Of a stretch of DNA of 64,000 nt, positions 44,817 through 54,789 are shown one piece after another. The stretch lies in the NCBI RefSeq assembly GCF_032854445.1, contig NC_088297.1:15243335-15307334 (forward strand). The letters run 5' to 3'. Every line of letters begins with the position of its first letter. The first letter of the stretch is position 1. This DNA comes from Liolophura sinensis. Taxonomy: Eukaryota; Mollusca; Polyplacophora; Chitonida; Chitonidae. The notes beneath the pieces are model-generated. The model saw only the letters and a list, made by a program, of their open reading frames with translations, ran no database searches and was not told the origin of the DNA. The position numbers were made by a program, and so were the translations under genes.

Positions 44817-44891
44817 CTTGGAGCTGAAACTCACACTTTTCCTGTAGGATATTATCTAACCTTTCAAGAAACTGAACGTTAAAACATAGGT
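44817..44891 (-). CDS. Large gene exon (residues 506-529)
   Basis: Encodes LCFNVQFLERLDNILQEKCE then FQLQ. Phase 1 both sides, acceptor TTTGATTTTAG, donor CAAG|GTAATC. A nearer AG (CGTTCAG) would break the phase. Helical, probably a folded or coiled-coil module. Confidence 0.9.
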
Positions 44892-44999
44892 CTAAAATCA
44901 AACTAAGCTCAAGCAAAATGAGCAACTCAATTACAGATGAAATTTTATATCAAAAACATAATGGAAAACATATGTTAATATTAAACACAGTAAACAACA

Positions 45000-45240
45000 A
45001 TACAACAAGGGAAGGTCTACATCATAAATGTCCTCAAATAATATTCTACATAAAATTGTCATGGCATTCATGTATATATAACCTCACAAAAGTAATTTAA
45101 CAAGGAATATTTTGTGACTCTTGTGAGTGTTCTGTCAGATATTTCCCTGTCTGGAAGGCAAGTGACATTTATATTATTATTTATCTATTTGGTTTATATA
45201 TTTTATAACCATTATGAAGAATTCTTGAGTAAGCTGTTAA
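45000..45240 (-). other. Intron, no element recognised
   Basis: Chance short frame only. Confidence 0.4.
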
Positions 45241-45245
45241 AGAAA

Positions 45246-45298
45246 TAAGTAAATACATACATACACACACACATACATACATACATACATACATACAG
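45246..45298. repeat. (CATA)n microsatellite
   Basis: About 13 units of ACAT with a CACACA interruption. Confidence 0.9.
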
Positions 45299-45821
45299 TA
45301 AACATCTTTATGTATGACTTCTTTCACTGGCATTTAGAAGTTGAGTTGGATAACATAACAAATATATGGATCACAACTTCTATTTATTTAGTGGGCAATA
45401 TTTCAGCATAGCTTCTAATACTTATTATGCTCAATAACGGTTGCTCACTGAATAAACTGGGGTTGTTATCCATATATCTGTATGTTATGTTAGAAACTGT
45501 TTAGGTGTATTTAGTACCAGGCGTATAAACCTTCTAGAACCCTGCAGTTTGTGTACTTTCAAGGTGTTAATGAATGTTATTAGATCACTCAAAATTGATT
45601 AATTTGATTACAGTGTAAAGTTTAAGTATGAAATAGGTACAATATACTATATACTACTAAACTTTCAAGAGTTTAGCATAGTCTATTACAGAAGTTTTCA
45701 ATAGTCAACAAATGCTTAGAAATTTTTTTTTCCACAAACCATTATCAAATACATTGTATTTGTGTCTGGAAAATGATAAAAAACACCTTTCTAAAGAATC
45801 AGGCACATTCTAGGTCATTTA

Positions 45822-46195
45822 CCGCAGACAGACAGACATATGGACAGAGAGACAGACACATGGATAGAAAGACAAACACATGGACAGACAGACAGACACA
45901 TGGACAAACACACAGGCACATAGACAGACAGAAAGACACATGGATAGACAGACACATCGACAGATGGACAGACACATGGACAGAGAGACAGACACATGGA
46001 CAGACACATGGACAGGTAGAAGGACACATGGACGGACAGACAGACGGACACGTGGACAGACAGACAGACATATGGACAGGCAGAAAGACACATGGACGGA
46101 CAGACAGACGGACACGTGGACAGACAGACAGACACACAGACAGGCAGAAAGACACACGGACAGACAGACAGACAGACACATGGGCAGACAGACAT
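45822..46195. repeat. GACA-rich simple repeat (GACAGACAGACACATG type)
   Basis: About 370 bases of GACA units interspersed with CATGGACAGA at irregular spacing. Long frames on both strands (TDRQTHGQ-like, CLSVCLSV-like) are products of this. The array ends 16 bases left of a true exon's donor. Confidence 0.95.
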
Positions 46196-46211
46196 TTAAT
46201 ACCAACATTAC

Positions 46212-46276
46212 CTTGAAACTTTTCACTTTCAAGCCCAGAGTCGGGGGATACAACAGAATTGTCTGGAACAACGGGA
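46212..46276 (-). CDS. Large gene exon (residues 484-504)
   Basis: Encodes PVVPDNSVVSPDSGLESEKF then Q. Phase 2 in, phase 1 out, acceptor TTTTGGATTCCAG, donor CAAG|GTAATG. Contains SPDSGLES, a perfect DSGxxS core with a nearby SP site. Confidence 0.88.
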
Positions 46277-46373
46277 CTGGAATCCAAAAGTATTCATGAT
46301 ATCAGTTTTATAATAAGTTGAAATATGATAAAATATCATAATTTATTTATTTTTGGAAAATTTATTTATATTT

Positions 46374-46570
46374 TCATTAGACTGGAGTTTTATGCCATAC
46401 TCAAGAATATTTCGCTCGATTACAACGGCAGCCAACATTACGGTGGGAGGGAACCGGCCAGCACCTGGGGGAAAACCCACAACCATCCACAGCTTGCTGC
46501 AGGCCTTCCCATGAGCGGACAGAGAGGAAAGCTACTAGGTCACTGTGCCCTGCTGGCACGTTAACCATGG
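46374..46570 (-). mobile_element. tRNA-derived SINE, diverged
   Basis: Body GAGTTTTATGCCATACTCAA, GTGGGAGGGAACCGGCCAGC and a partial head GTTAACCATGGAG. The B-box region is deleted. Confidence 0.8.
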
Positions 46571-46938
46571 AGAACACAGAGTTCCTCTTGAAACTTAAAT
46601 GACTATTCTTTCAATTGTTTCACATTTACAACTGTGTACACCGTTCTTGTTTGTGGGTGGATGAACTTGGCAAAACATGACATCATGCACCTTGAACAAA
46701 ACTTAGAAGTTAAGTCTCTCAAATATTTAGTTTTTGGGAATGCTTACATGTACATGTAAATCTGTTATACACTGTGACTCTTTCAAACCAAATACTGTTT
46801 GTTCTGTTCTACATAAGTGCTATCTTCGTAGAATTTTGCTCATTCATTCTGTATCTCATCAAAATGGAGCGGCTCTGTTTGATGAGACATTACAGTGAGA
46901 CATTATGAGACTTTTTGAGAAAAGGCTCTTGATAATAT

Positions 46939-47090
46939 TTATTTATTTATTTATTTATTTATTGATTGGTGTTTTATGCCTTTCTCAAGCATATCTCACT
47001 TATATGACGGCGGCCAGCATTATGGTGGGAGGAAACCGGGCAGAGCCCGGTGGAAACCCACGACTATCCGCAGGTTGCTGACAGACCTTC
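46939..47090 (-). mobile_element. tRNA-derived SINE, 3' half
   Basis: Seven TTTA units, TTGATTGGTGTTTTATGCC, GTGGGAGGAAACCGGGCAGA, and TTGCTGACAGACCTTC. Confidence 0.9.
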
Positions 47091-47119
47091 ATGGCAGAGA
47101 ATATGATATGTATGACTCA

Positions 47120-47345
47120 TGACAATAGGTTAAGACAGTGTGAGTCACTTTGATAATAAGCTGAGACAGTATGATTGAGTCACTATGCCCGTAGGGCTCA
47201 GACAATATGTGTCACACTGACAATAGGCTAAGACAATATGAGTCACGCTGAAAATAGGCTGAGACAGAAGGATTCGCCTTGACAACAGATTGAGACAGGA
47301 CAAGTAAGAGTCATTCTGACAATAGACTGAGGCAGTGTGACTCAC
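47120..47345. repeat. ~35-bp degenerate minisatellite
   Basis: Six or seven units of GACAATAGGCTGAGACAGTA TGAGTCAC type. Confidence 0.85.
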
Positions 47346-47366
47346 CTTTGAAAAGATTTATTACTT

Positions 47367-47643
47367 TATTTTTTTATTTCATTGGTGTTTTTTACGCCGT
47401 ACTCAAGAATATTTCACTTATACGATGGCGGCCAGTATTATGGTGGGTGGAAAACGGGCAGAGCCCGGGGGAAACCCACGACCATCCGCAGGTTGCTGGC
47501 AGACCTTCCCACGTACGGCGGGAGAGGAAGCCAGCATGAGCTGGACTTGAACTCACAGCAACCACATTGGTGAGAGACTGCTGGGACATCACACTGCGCT
47601 AGTGTACTAACCAACTGAACCACGGAGGCCCCCCCCCCCCCCC
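47367..47643 (-). mobile_element. tRNA-derived SINE, full length
   Basis: Complete minus-strand copy. Head GGCCTCCGTGGTTCAGTTGG (A box), GCTGTGAGTTCAAGTCCAGC (B box), the body, and a tail. The 5' end is preceded by a run of about 15 C on the plus strand. Confidence 0.95.
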
Positions 47644-47702
47644 ACCTCTTAGAAAAGAAGTTGATACATCACATGAATGAAGACTAAAAAAACAAAGCTT
47701 AC

Positions 47703-47716
47703 CTTGCTGGCTTAGG
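47703..47716 (-). CDS. Large gene micro-exon (14 nt, residues 479-482)
   Basis: CCTAAGCCAGCAAG, encoding PKPA plus two bases. Acceptor TTTTAACAG, donor AAG|GTAAGC. Phase 0 in and phase 2 out exactly bridge the flanking exons, which otherwise would not join. Confidence 0.75.
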
Positions 47717-48068
47717 CTGTTAAAATAAGATCAGTTTATTGATTAGTCAGTGCCTTCACCGATACTAATAACTGATGACTAATAATCTGTTTTATGGGTT
47801 AAGAATATTTTGTCAGTTTTACTGACAAGTGTGGCATGCATTTCAGTAAAACAAAACATCTCTTTCAATTAAATACTGAAATAAAATGTGGCACCAACTT
47901 TCATTAACAAGCAAATACAAATTCGAATGTTTGATTGATCTTCATAAAAGACGACTTGTAGCAAGGAAAACCACTTCCAAGGACAACAATAAATACCACA
48001 CTTTGTGATTTCTTATTCTTTCAATACAATGTAAACTAATCAAATTTGACAATGGAAATCAACCATAC

Positions 48069-48176
48069 CTTATTTGGCAATCTCCTACGAGTTTTGCGTT
48101 TCTCTCCCTTTGAAGGTGGAGACCAAAATTCTGTTGTTTTTCTCACGTTTTCTTGTAACTCAAACTTCTTTGGCTC
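48069..48176 (-). CDS. Large gene exon (residues 443-478)
   Basis: Encodes EPKKFELQENVRKTTEFWSP then a basic end, KGEKRKTRRRLPNK. Phase 0 both sides, acceptor AATCTCAG, donor AAG|GTATGG. Possible nuclear signal. Confidence 0.9.
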
Positions 48177-48658
48177 CTGAGATTTTCGGATCAAGAATTG
48201 TTATTGTAGTTTAGTTATTTTGCATTAGACAAAATTAATATTTTTATGTGAGGGACATCGACCCTAAATGACCTAAAGTTTCTTCCACAAAAATGCATTT
48301 TTAGAGGCAAATAAATGTCACAAAATATTGTTTTTGATCCTGAAAGTTACAACTTTCCAGTAGAATATTTGTCCCATGTTCCCAGCAAACCTCAAAACAC
48401 CTTTCTAAAATCAATAAAATTTTCAGAATTCGGAAAAATGGGTTGGTTAGTGATGGACGACTTAGGGTGTATTCCTAGGACCCCACACACAGTGAGAAAG
48501 TGTTTTTTGTGAAGCTCTGAAATTGGTCAATCCAACCAATGTAGGTCTGTCTCCAAAATCAAACTGAAAGTTCACAGAAACTGTTCAGAAAATTTTTCTT
48601 TCAAAAGCAAAAAGTTTGGGGAATTAGGTCCGAATGAATGGGTACACAAATACTGTAC

Positions 48659-48831
48659 CTTCCAGTTCTGTCCTGATCGGTTAAACTCAGTGAACTCCGT
48701 CAGTTTTTTGTTGCTCTTTTTGACCATAAATCCTTCTCCGGTTGGTACATCAAGCTGTCTGTCCGTGCTGAATGGACTGCGAGACACAATCTCCTTCTTC
48801 TCCCGGGATTTTAGTTTGAATGCAGGAGGTG
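48659..48831 (-). CDS. Large gene exon (residues 386-442)
   Basis: Encodes PPAFKLKSREKKEIVSRSPF and continues to TEFTEFNRSGQNWK. Phase 1 in, phase 0 out, acceptor GTTGATCCAG, donor AAG|GTACAG. Confidence 0.9.
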
Positions 48832-48974
48832 CTGGATCAACAAACAATAAATTGTGAATTCAGAACATTGTGAAAAGGTTGTGCCCGATTTTTCTACAAA
48901 CATCCCTATGCATGATTTGGGAAAAGTGGTGTTTTTTAAAGTATCAGGGCCTTAATATTCTGGCTTGAAACTGT

Positions 48975-49136
48975 GGGAAGGTCTGGCTTCAACGTGTGGG
49001 AAGGTCTGGCAGCAAACTACAGATGGTCGTGGGTTTGCCCTGGGCTCTGCTGGTTTCCTCCCACCACAATGCTGGAAGCCATCGTATAAATCTGATCATG
49101 AGTACGGCGTAAAAGACCCATCGAATAAATAAATTG
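48975..49136 (+). mobile_element. tRNA-derived SINE, 3' two thirds
   Basis: GTGGGAAGGTCTGGCAGCAA, GTTTCCTCCCACCACAATGC, ending AATAAATAAATTGAACC. Confidence 0.88.
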
Positions 49137-49164
49137 AACCTGTGGTATGGTCTGGCTTGAACCT

Positions 49165-49332
49165 GTTGGGGCTTCCTCTCCGGTCGTACGTGGGAAGGTC
49201 TGCCAGCAAACTGTGGATGGTTGTGGGTTTGCTCCGGGCTCTGCCTGGTTTCCTCCCACCACAATTCTGGCAGCCATTGTATAAGTATTATCTTGAGTAC
49301 TATGTAAAACATCAATCAAATAAATAAATTGA
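49165..49332 (+). mobile_element. tRNA-derived SINE, 3' two thirds
   Basis: GGGGCTTCCTCTCCGGTCGT, the body, and CAATCAAATAAATAAATTG. It shares the TTGAACCTGTGG flank with the previous copy, so the two probably arose by local duplication. Confidence 0.88.
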
Positions 49333-49425
49333 ACCTGTGGGATGGTCTGGCTTGAACCTGTGGTATGATCTGGCTTGAACCTGTTGGATGGTCTGGCTTG
49401 AACCTGTGGGATGGTCTGCCTACTT
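49328..49425. repeat. ~26-bp tandem repeat (GGTCTGGCTTGAACCTGTGG)
   Basis: Four units with GGGATGGTCTGGCTTGAACC variants. The same segment sits between the two SINEs to the left. Confidence 0.85.
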
Positions 49426-49696
49426 TTCTCACACCATGCATTGTGATGAAGAAATGAAGTACGACGTAAAACATGAGTCAACTAAATAAATATGTTGGGT
49501 ACAGGCTTGCACTACAGACATGGAACATGTGTCACACTATACATGTACATGTACATGCCAGAAAATTTTAGGTCGAAGAACAGAAATTCTTACTTCTGGA
49601 TTGCAGAGGAAAAAAACATACCATATCACATAATCAGATATATTAATATCCATGTACAAAGTAAACTTTCAAAACTCAAACTCTAAATTAGATTAC

Positions 49697-49702
49697 CTTC
49701 TT
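49697..49702 (-). CDS. Candidate 6-nt micro-exon (residues 383-385 joined)
   Basis: AAGAAG between TTTCTAAATCTGCAG and GTAATC. Phase 1 in and out, so it adds two residues (Glu) without shifting frame and could be skipped. This is at the lower limit of known exon sizes and is tentative. Confidence 0.4.
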
Positions 49703-49893
49703 CTGCAGATTTAGAAATTATATTCAGTGGCAACAATGTATTTTCCTGATGTAAGATAGCTTGCATGCAATTAAAACTCTTTAGATGGGAATTACATAGT
49801 ACAACCGCATAGGTATAATCCATCACCTTGCTTAAACACAGTCGATGCGTAGAATATCGATAGCATGCACATTTAAAACACAGATACCATGCA

Positions 49894-50022
49894 GGGATGT
49901 TTAGGACATCATGCCATGCACATCAGACGAGACACCCCCATCACGTCACATCATACAGACACCAGACAAGACACCCCCATCACATCACATCATACAGACA
50001 CCAGACAAGACGCCCCACCACA
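49894..50022. repeat. ~45-bp tandem repeat, three units
   Basis: CATCACATCACATCATACAG ACACCAGACAAGACACCCC units. Confidence 0.85.
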
Positions 50023-50037
50023 TTACGGATCTCATAA

Positions 50038-50335
50038 TTATTTACTTATTTATTTGACTGTTGCTTAAGGCCATTCTTAACAAATTTTTACTTTATGCGA
50101 TGGCAGCCATGCAGTTTTATGAGGTCCAGGAATGTCTGGCATAAACCACTGACCTTTGGCAGGTTACTGACAGCCTTTCCTACATGTCAGGTCTACCGCT
50201 TACTGTCACCAGGGACCCACAAGCAGCGAGATCGGGGAAATCTACAAGGCTGAGTTCAAACCCACACCTCATGCATCCAAGTGACTCAAAACACAACCAT
50301 CAGACCACAGCATAGCCCATCATAGAGAAATTATA
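50038..50335 (+). repeat. Repeat family B, long copy with a SINE-like tail
   Basis: TTTACTTATTTATTTGACTG, ACCACTGACCTTTGGCAGGT, ACATGTCAGGTCTACCGC and ACCCACAAGCAGCGAGATCG. The T-rich terminus resembles the SINE tail, suggesting family B is a related SINE. Confidence 0.65.
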
Positions 50336-50437
50336 ATAATTTGCGATTCCTCAAATTGCGGGTGCACAACCGATCATACAGCAAATTTAAGATAATGAAT
50401 TAGATTTTCTTATCGATTACGAACTACCCACTTTTAC

Positions 50438-50450
50438 CTTGGTGCTTTGG
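50438..50450 (-). CDS. Large gene micro-exon (13 nt, residues 379-382)
   Basis: CCAAAGCACCAAG, encoding PKHQ. Acceptor CTCTTTCAG, donor AAG|GTAAAA. Phase 0 in and phase 1 out join the neighbours. Confidence 0.65.
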
Positions 50451-50519
50451 CTGAAAGAGATCCTAGGGTAAGTTTATTGTGACCACCATGTCAACATATG
50501 TTATAATGTGTCTTGCCAT

Positions 50520-50905
50520 AGCAGTAATACAACTGCTTTAGCTTACAATCATTTTGTGCAAGTGGCCCCTGATTATAACGTGATGCTTTGCTGATAAAAA
50601 AATGCAAAATACGCCCAGCATGCATTGCAAATCCATCCAATCAATACTGTGGCACGCTGATATAAAGTACACACATACACAAAGCATGTAATTATGATAA
50701 ATTTGATGACATAATGATTATAATATTCAAGGATAAATGCTGTCGGGTGTGATACCAAGTAAATCATCGCATGATCCGAGGATGGGCGATAATCAAAATA
50801 TTACAGGACTTCAAGCATGATAGACGGGTTACAACAATCAAATTATGGAAGCCATGATGGGTGATGAAACAACAGCACAACAACAACAAATCTGAATAAG
50901 CAAAA
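50520..50905 (-). other. Intron, no element recognised
   Basis: Nothing supported beyond AT-rich intron. Confidence 0.4.
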
Positions 50906-50913
50906 AAATATAC

Positions 50914-50928
50914 CATTTTCTCCAGGTC
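50914..50928 (-). CDS. Large gene micro-exon (15 nt, residues 374-378)
   Basis: Encodes DLEKM. Acceptor ATCTGTTTTTCAG, donor ATG|GTATAT. Phase 0 both sides, so it is a possible cassette. Confidence 0.6.
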
Positions 50929-51002
50929 CTGAAAAACAGATAACAGTAATGGTTATTCACCTTAGGGTGATAATGTACACCTGCATGCATTACATGACCA
51001 TA

Positions 51003-51178
51003 TTTATTTATTTATTAATTTGATTGGTGTTTTACGCTGTACTAAAGAATATTTCACTTATACGACAGCGGCCAGCATTATGGTGGGATGATGACAGGCT
51101 TCAGGGGGAAAACCCATGACCATCCACAGGTTGCTGACAGACCTTCCCACATACAACTGGAGAGGAAGACAGTTAAAT
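51003..51178 (-). mobile_element. tRNA-derived SINE, 3' two thirds
   Basis: TTTATTTATTTATTAATTTG, the body with a small deletion, and CCAGTTGTATGTGGGAAGGT on the sense strand. Confidence 0.88.
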
Positions 51179-51239
51179 GACCATAAATTTCATCCCTGAC
51201 TAAAGAGTCCTGAGTCTGAGCGTTCTTATTTGATCTTAC

Positions 51240-52395
51240 TGACAGGTGTTTTGAGGTTTGTGTGGAAGGTAGGCTGACAACCTACTGGGAAAATGTATTA
51301 AACTTCAGCACCAAAATGTAACCATGTTTTTTGCAATTTCCTTGCCTCTAAACATACACTTTTCCAGTGAAATTTTTAGAGGCAATCATAAATCATGCAC
51401 AGTAAAACGAAGAACAGCACAAGACTCATTATGCAATCAGCTCATCTTTGTCCATGCAAGTACAGTCCCTGGGTCATAAGTGTTTTCTTGGATGCTTTTC
51501 ATGCCAAGTTCCTATGCCTAGTTTTGACTCAGATTAAGACATCATTGGTGCGCTTAGTAATATGCTGTTTACCCAGCTATGTTAGCGAGGCTTTTCACAA
51601 ATTATAGAAAATTTAAGACGATAATAGTAAACTACACAACGTCAATTTCATTAGATAGGCTGTCAGATACAACACACCAAATGCAGTATCATGCGATTCA
51701 AATTTGAAATTACCCATGAAAAGTGGAAATATTAAAGAATGTGACAAAATAAGTGCCATTCAAAGCACCAGCCAAAACTGTTCACAAACCTATTTTTTGT
51801 TTATATTTTTTTTTTTTTAGAATTTTTGGGCATAAAAGCATTTAAAGTATGATGAAAAAATGTGGTCTTTCTTACCATTCCTGTGACATCGCATCACTTT
51901 GAATTGTTAACTAAGAATTTCCCTTATTAGACTATTGGCCATTTTGAAGATATTTATTTTCTGTGATGTCTGATCTCTGAAGAACTACCTGGGGATCATT
52001 TTAATACATTTGAATGAACTTTTAAGCTCACAAAATAATGTGAAAAAACTTCGGAAAATATGGTCATAAATACCCACCTTAGAAACCAATTGTTTTTTAT
52101 GAATTTCTCCTTACAAAAAAAAATGTAAAGAAAATAGTGCAAAATGACTAAAAAGAAACGCATTTTTAGAAGCAAACATGTTAATGTCATAAAATATTAC
52201 TTGTATTTTTGGTGCTGATACTTTGATTTTCCTGGTAGGATAATCATCCTACCTTCCAAGAAAACCTCAAAATATTTTTCTAAAATCAAGAGGCCTTTCA
52301 GAATAGGAAAATATGTCACGTGGGGCATTTTTGGACGCAGTTCTGTATTCCCTTTGTTTGAGGCACAAATCATTTATGACTTTTCTATATGAGCT
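51240..52395 (-). other. Intron, no element recognised
   Basis: Contains repeated short motifs (CAATTTCCTTGCCTCTAAAC, TTTTAGAGGCAAACATG) that also occur near 48290, 52150 and 55400. These point to another diffuse ancient repeat, not delimited here. Confidence 0.35.
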
Positions 52396-52401
52396 TTAAG
52401 C

Positions 52402-52510
52402 TGGGCTTCCTCTCCGGTGGTACACATGAAGGTCTGCCACCATCCTATGGATGGTCATGGGTTTCCCCGGTTTTCTCCCAACACCAATCGAATAAATAAA
52501 TAAATAAGTC
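52402..52510 (+). mobile_element. tRNA-derived SINE, internally deleted
   Basis: CTGGGCTTCCTCTCCGGTGG, GATGGTCATGGGTTTCCCCG and AACACCAATCGAATAAATAA. The CCACCATAATG...GTATAAGTG block is missing. Confidence 0.85.
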
Positions 52511-52745
52511 TAATAAATTGCATCTGATATCCATGTATTTTTTTGTACTTAATTCAGTTTAACCCATAATGCTAAGGGCCCTGTATGTTAGTACTCTTTA
52601 AGCATATACCTTCACTTGAACAGTCAGAGGTAAATTAGCAAGAGGCCGGATTTTAGGTGTGACCATTTGCCAGTTATCACACTGTCATCACTGCTCTGGT
52701 TTTACCCTCTATTCCGTAGTGTTTAATATTATTTTACATCTTTAC

Positions 52746-52903
52746 CTTTGTAGAGCCGTTGTCTGTCTCGAGTCCGGAGTCCTCTATCTTTTCCGTCACT
52801 GCACTGTTCTGAGTCACTACGCTCAACTTCATTTCTGGCTTGTTCGTCGAAATTGTGGATGTCGAAATTGTGGATGTCGAAATTGTGGACGTCGAAAGGC
52901 TGG
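52746..52903 (-). CDS. Large gene exon (residues 322-373)
   Basis: In the phase set by both neighbours it starts SLSTSTISTSTISTSTIST, a Ser/Thr repeat from three copies of an 18-bp DNA unit. It continues to KIEDSGLETDNGSTK. Phase 1 in, phase 0 out, acceptor TATTTAGTAAG, donor AAG|GTAAAG. Another frame is also open and longer, but its phase does not fit either neighbour. Confidence 0.75.
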
Positions 52904-53053
52904 CTTACTAAATAGGAGAAGAAAAAAGCAGCCACTGAGTAAAGAATGTTAAAAACACCTTGCATTAAAACAAGGAGGAATGTCACCTGGATGCTGTATG
53001 TAGGTGTTTAATTCACCTGAAACACTGATCAATCGAGTGATTAAACATATATG

Positions 53054-53212
53054 TATTTACTGATTTATTTGATTGGCGTTTTACGCCGCACTCAAGAATA
53101 TTTTTCACTTATGCGGTGGTGGGAGGAAACTGGGCAGATGCTGGGGGAAACCCACGACCATCTGCAGGTTGTTGGCAGACCATCCCACCTACAGCCAGAG
53201 AAGAAGCTTCAC
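53054..53212 (-). mobile_element. tRNA-derived SINE, partly deleted
   Basis: TTTATTTGATTGGCGTTTTA, GGTGGGAGGAAACTGGGCAG and GCAGGTTGTTGGCAGACCAT. The CCAGCATT block is missing. Confidence 0.88.
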
Positions 53213-53239
53213 TCTTTTGTCAGATATTTACATGCATTT

Positions 53240-53420
53240 AGTTGACCCCTGTTGATCAAGATGTTTTTTCCTTTGTGCGAAGGTGATCAGTTACATGTTA
53301 AATGGAGGACCCCACTGGGAGGCTGCTAACAACCTTTCCCAACCTTTTGTGATGTTAGTACATGGTAGATAAGCAAACCATTGACAAAGGGCCCACAAAC
53401 ACCATAGATTGTTCATTATG
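53240..53420 (+). repeat. Repeat family B fragment
   Basis: TGGAGGACCCCACTGGGAGG, GGCTGCTAACAACCTTTCCC, TTGTGATGTTAGTACATGGT and ACAAAGGGCCCACAAACACC, in family order. Confidence 0.4.
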
Positions 53421-53477
53421 AATCCCCTCTAAAAAGGGCATTTTGAGAGGCAAACAGATGACATCAGATAATGCAAT

Positions 53478-53575
53478 TTATTTATTTGATAAATAATTTT
53501 TTATACTCAAGAATATCTCAATTATTTGGTATTATGGCGGGAGGAAACCGGGCAGAGCCCTAGGGAAATGTTTAG
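53478..53575 (-). mobile_element. Degenerate tRNA-derived SINE
   Basis: ATTTATTTGATAAATAATTT, TACTCAAGAATATCTCAATT and GCGGGAGGAAACCGGGCAGA. Confidence 0.75.
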
Positions 53576-53674
53576 TTTTGGTACTGGAAGTTGAAATTTT
53601 GACACATTTGTGATTTGTGTTAAAATAACGCTGAAGAGAGGAGTGGGGTGTGGGGCAAAATTTTAATATATATA

Positions 53675-53975
53675 TGTTTGCATGCTTACAGTTTAACGTC
53701 ATGCTTGACAATTTTTCATAGGACGATGATGATTAGGCGTGTATACATATAATGTGTCTCTTTGTGGCAGCGCGAGTCCATGCTGCCAAAGTGCTGACTC
53801 CACTGAAGTATCATGCTGGGACACCAGACATGACACCCCACCTAGTCACATTATACTCATATCGGGCAAAACAATCCTGTTTCCTTGCTCTAACCTCTCA
53901 GTGTTGAGCACCAAGCAAGTACCAATTTTGAAGTCTTTGGTATGATCTAACCCAGATTTGATCTCGAGGTTTCCC
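53675..53975 (+). mobile_element. Repeat family C, diverged copy
   Basis: GCTTACAGTTTAACGTCATG, CTTGACAATTTTTCATAGGA, AATGTGTCTCTTTGTGGCAG, ATTATACTCATATCGGGCAA and GAGCACCAAGCAAGTACC match family C in order with many changes. Confidence 0.65.
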
Positions 53976-54183
53976 GACTTAGATGTCAAAATTTTAGTCT
54001 TTTAGGCCAATAATTAATGCTCTAAGCTCATGTATAAAATTTTAAAAAGTCACTATAAAACACAGAATACAGACTTAAGAAAAATGAAGACTGATGTGCC
54101 AAAGAGAGTGAGAATTTTTTTTTTTTCATTTTTGAGGCATATTTCATATTTCTTAATAAAAATTGAGGTAAAATTATACTAAC

Positions 54184-54576
54184 CCGTCAGTGAAGTGCCA
54201 TCCAACCCCGCTAACTCTTCACCACCAGGGGAATTTGTGTGGAGCCTCCGTTGCAGATACAACGGCAGTTTTCCCACATTTTTCTCATCATTCTGGTAAT
54301 CTCCCTTTGGGAACTCTTCACCCTCAGTGACCCAGCCTTGGAAGCTGAACACCTCTGGCCCAAACCCTTGAGGAATCACATCCTGTAGGTCAGCGACCTC
54401 TGAAAGCTTAGCGCATACGGAACTGTCGTCCATGCCGCTGTCTCGGGTAGTAGAGGGAGCTTCGGTATACTTGAGAACTCCGTGTGGTTTTATCAGATCT
54501 GCCATGCTCACTTCCCCCACATTCGCTTCCTTGTCTTCGTCCCCTGACTGCAAGCCAGCCGTGTCCGCGTCTTCAT
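54184..54576 (-). CDS. Large gene exon (residues 191-320)
   Basis: 130 codons, phase 1 both sides, acceptor TTCTGTTTAAG, donor ACGG|GTTAGT. It is acidic at the start (DADTAGLQSGDEDKEANV). It contains TRDSGMDDSS (235-241), VIPQGFGPEVFSFQGWV, and an end with LPLYLQRRLHTNS. It looks mainly disordered, with short aromatic motifs that could dock partners. Confidence 0.93.
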
Positions 54577-54789
54577 CTTAAACAGAACAAAGGAGATATT
54601 ACATTCATATGCAGTTCCAAAAGATAAATATCCATAATGTAAACTGACCTTTCCAAAAAAATGAAACAAAAAAAATTCTTACTATCTGACCAATTTCATA
54701 AGAAATTAGACATACATTAAATGACCTAAAATTCTGTCGATCACTAAATGACCCAAAATTCTGTCGATCACTAAGTTACTTATATTGTC

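Noticed and set aside
45773-46299. Long frames on both strands (TDRQTHGQ-like and CLSVCLSV-like)
   Set aside because: They are translations of a GACA-rich simple repeat and mirror each other on opposite strands.
16695-49332. tRNA gene candidates from A- and B-box matches
   Set aside because: All such matches lie in SINE heads followed by the SINE body and an (AAAT)n tail. The acceptor stem cannot be completed.
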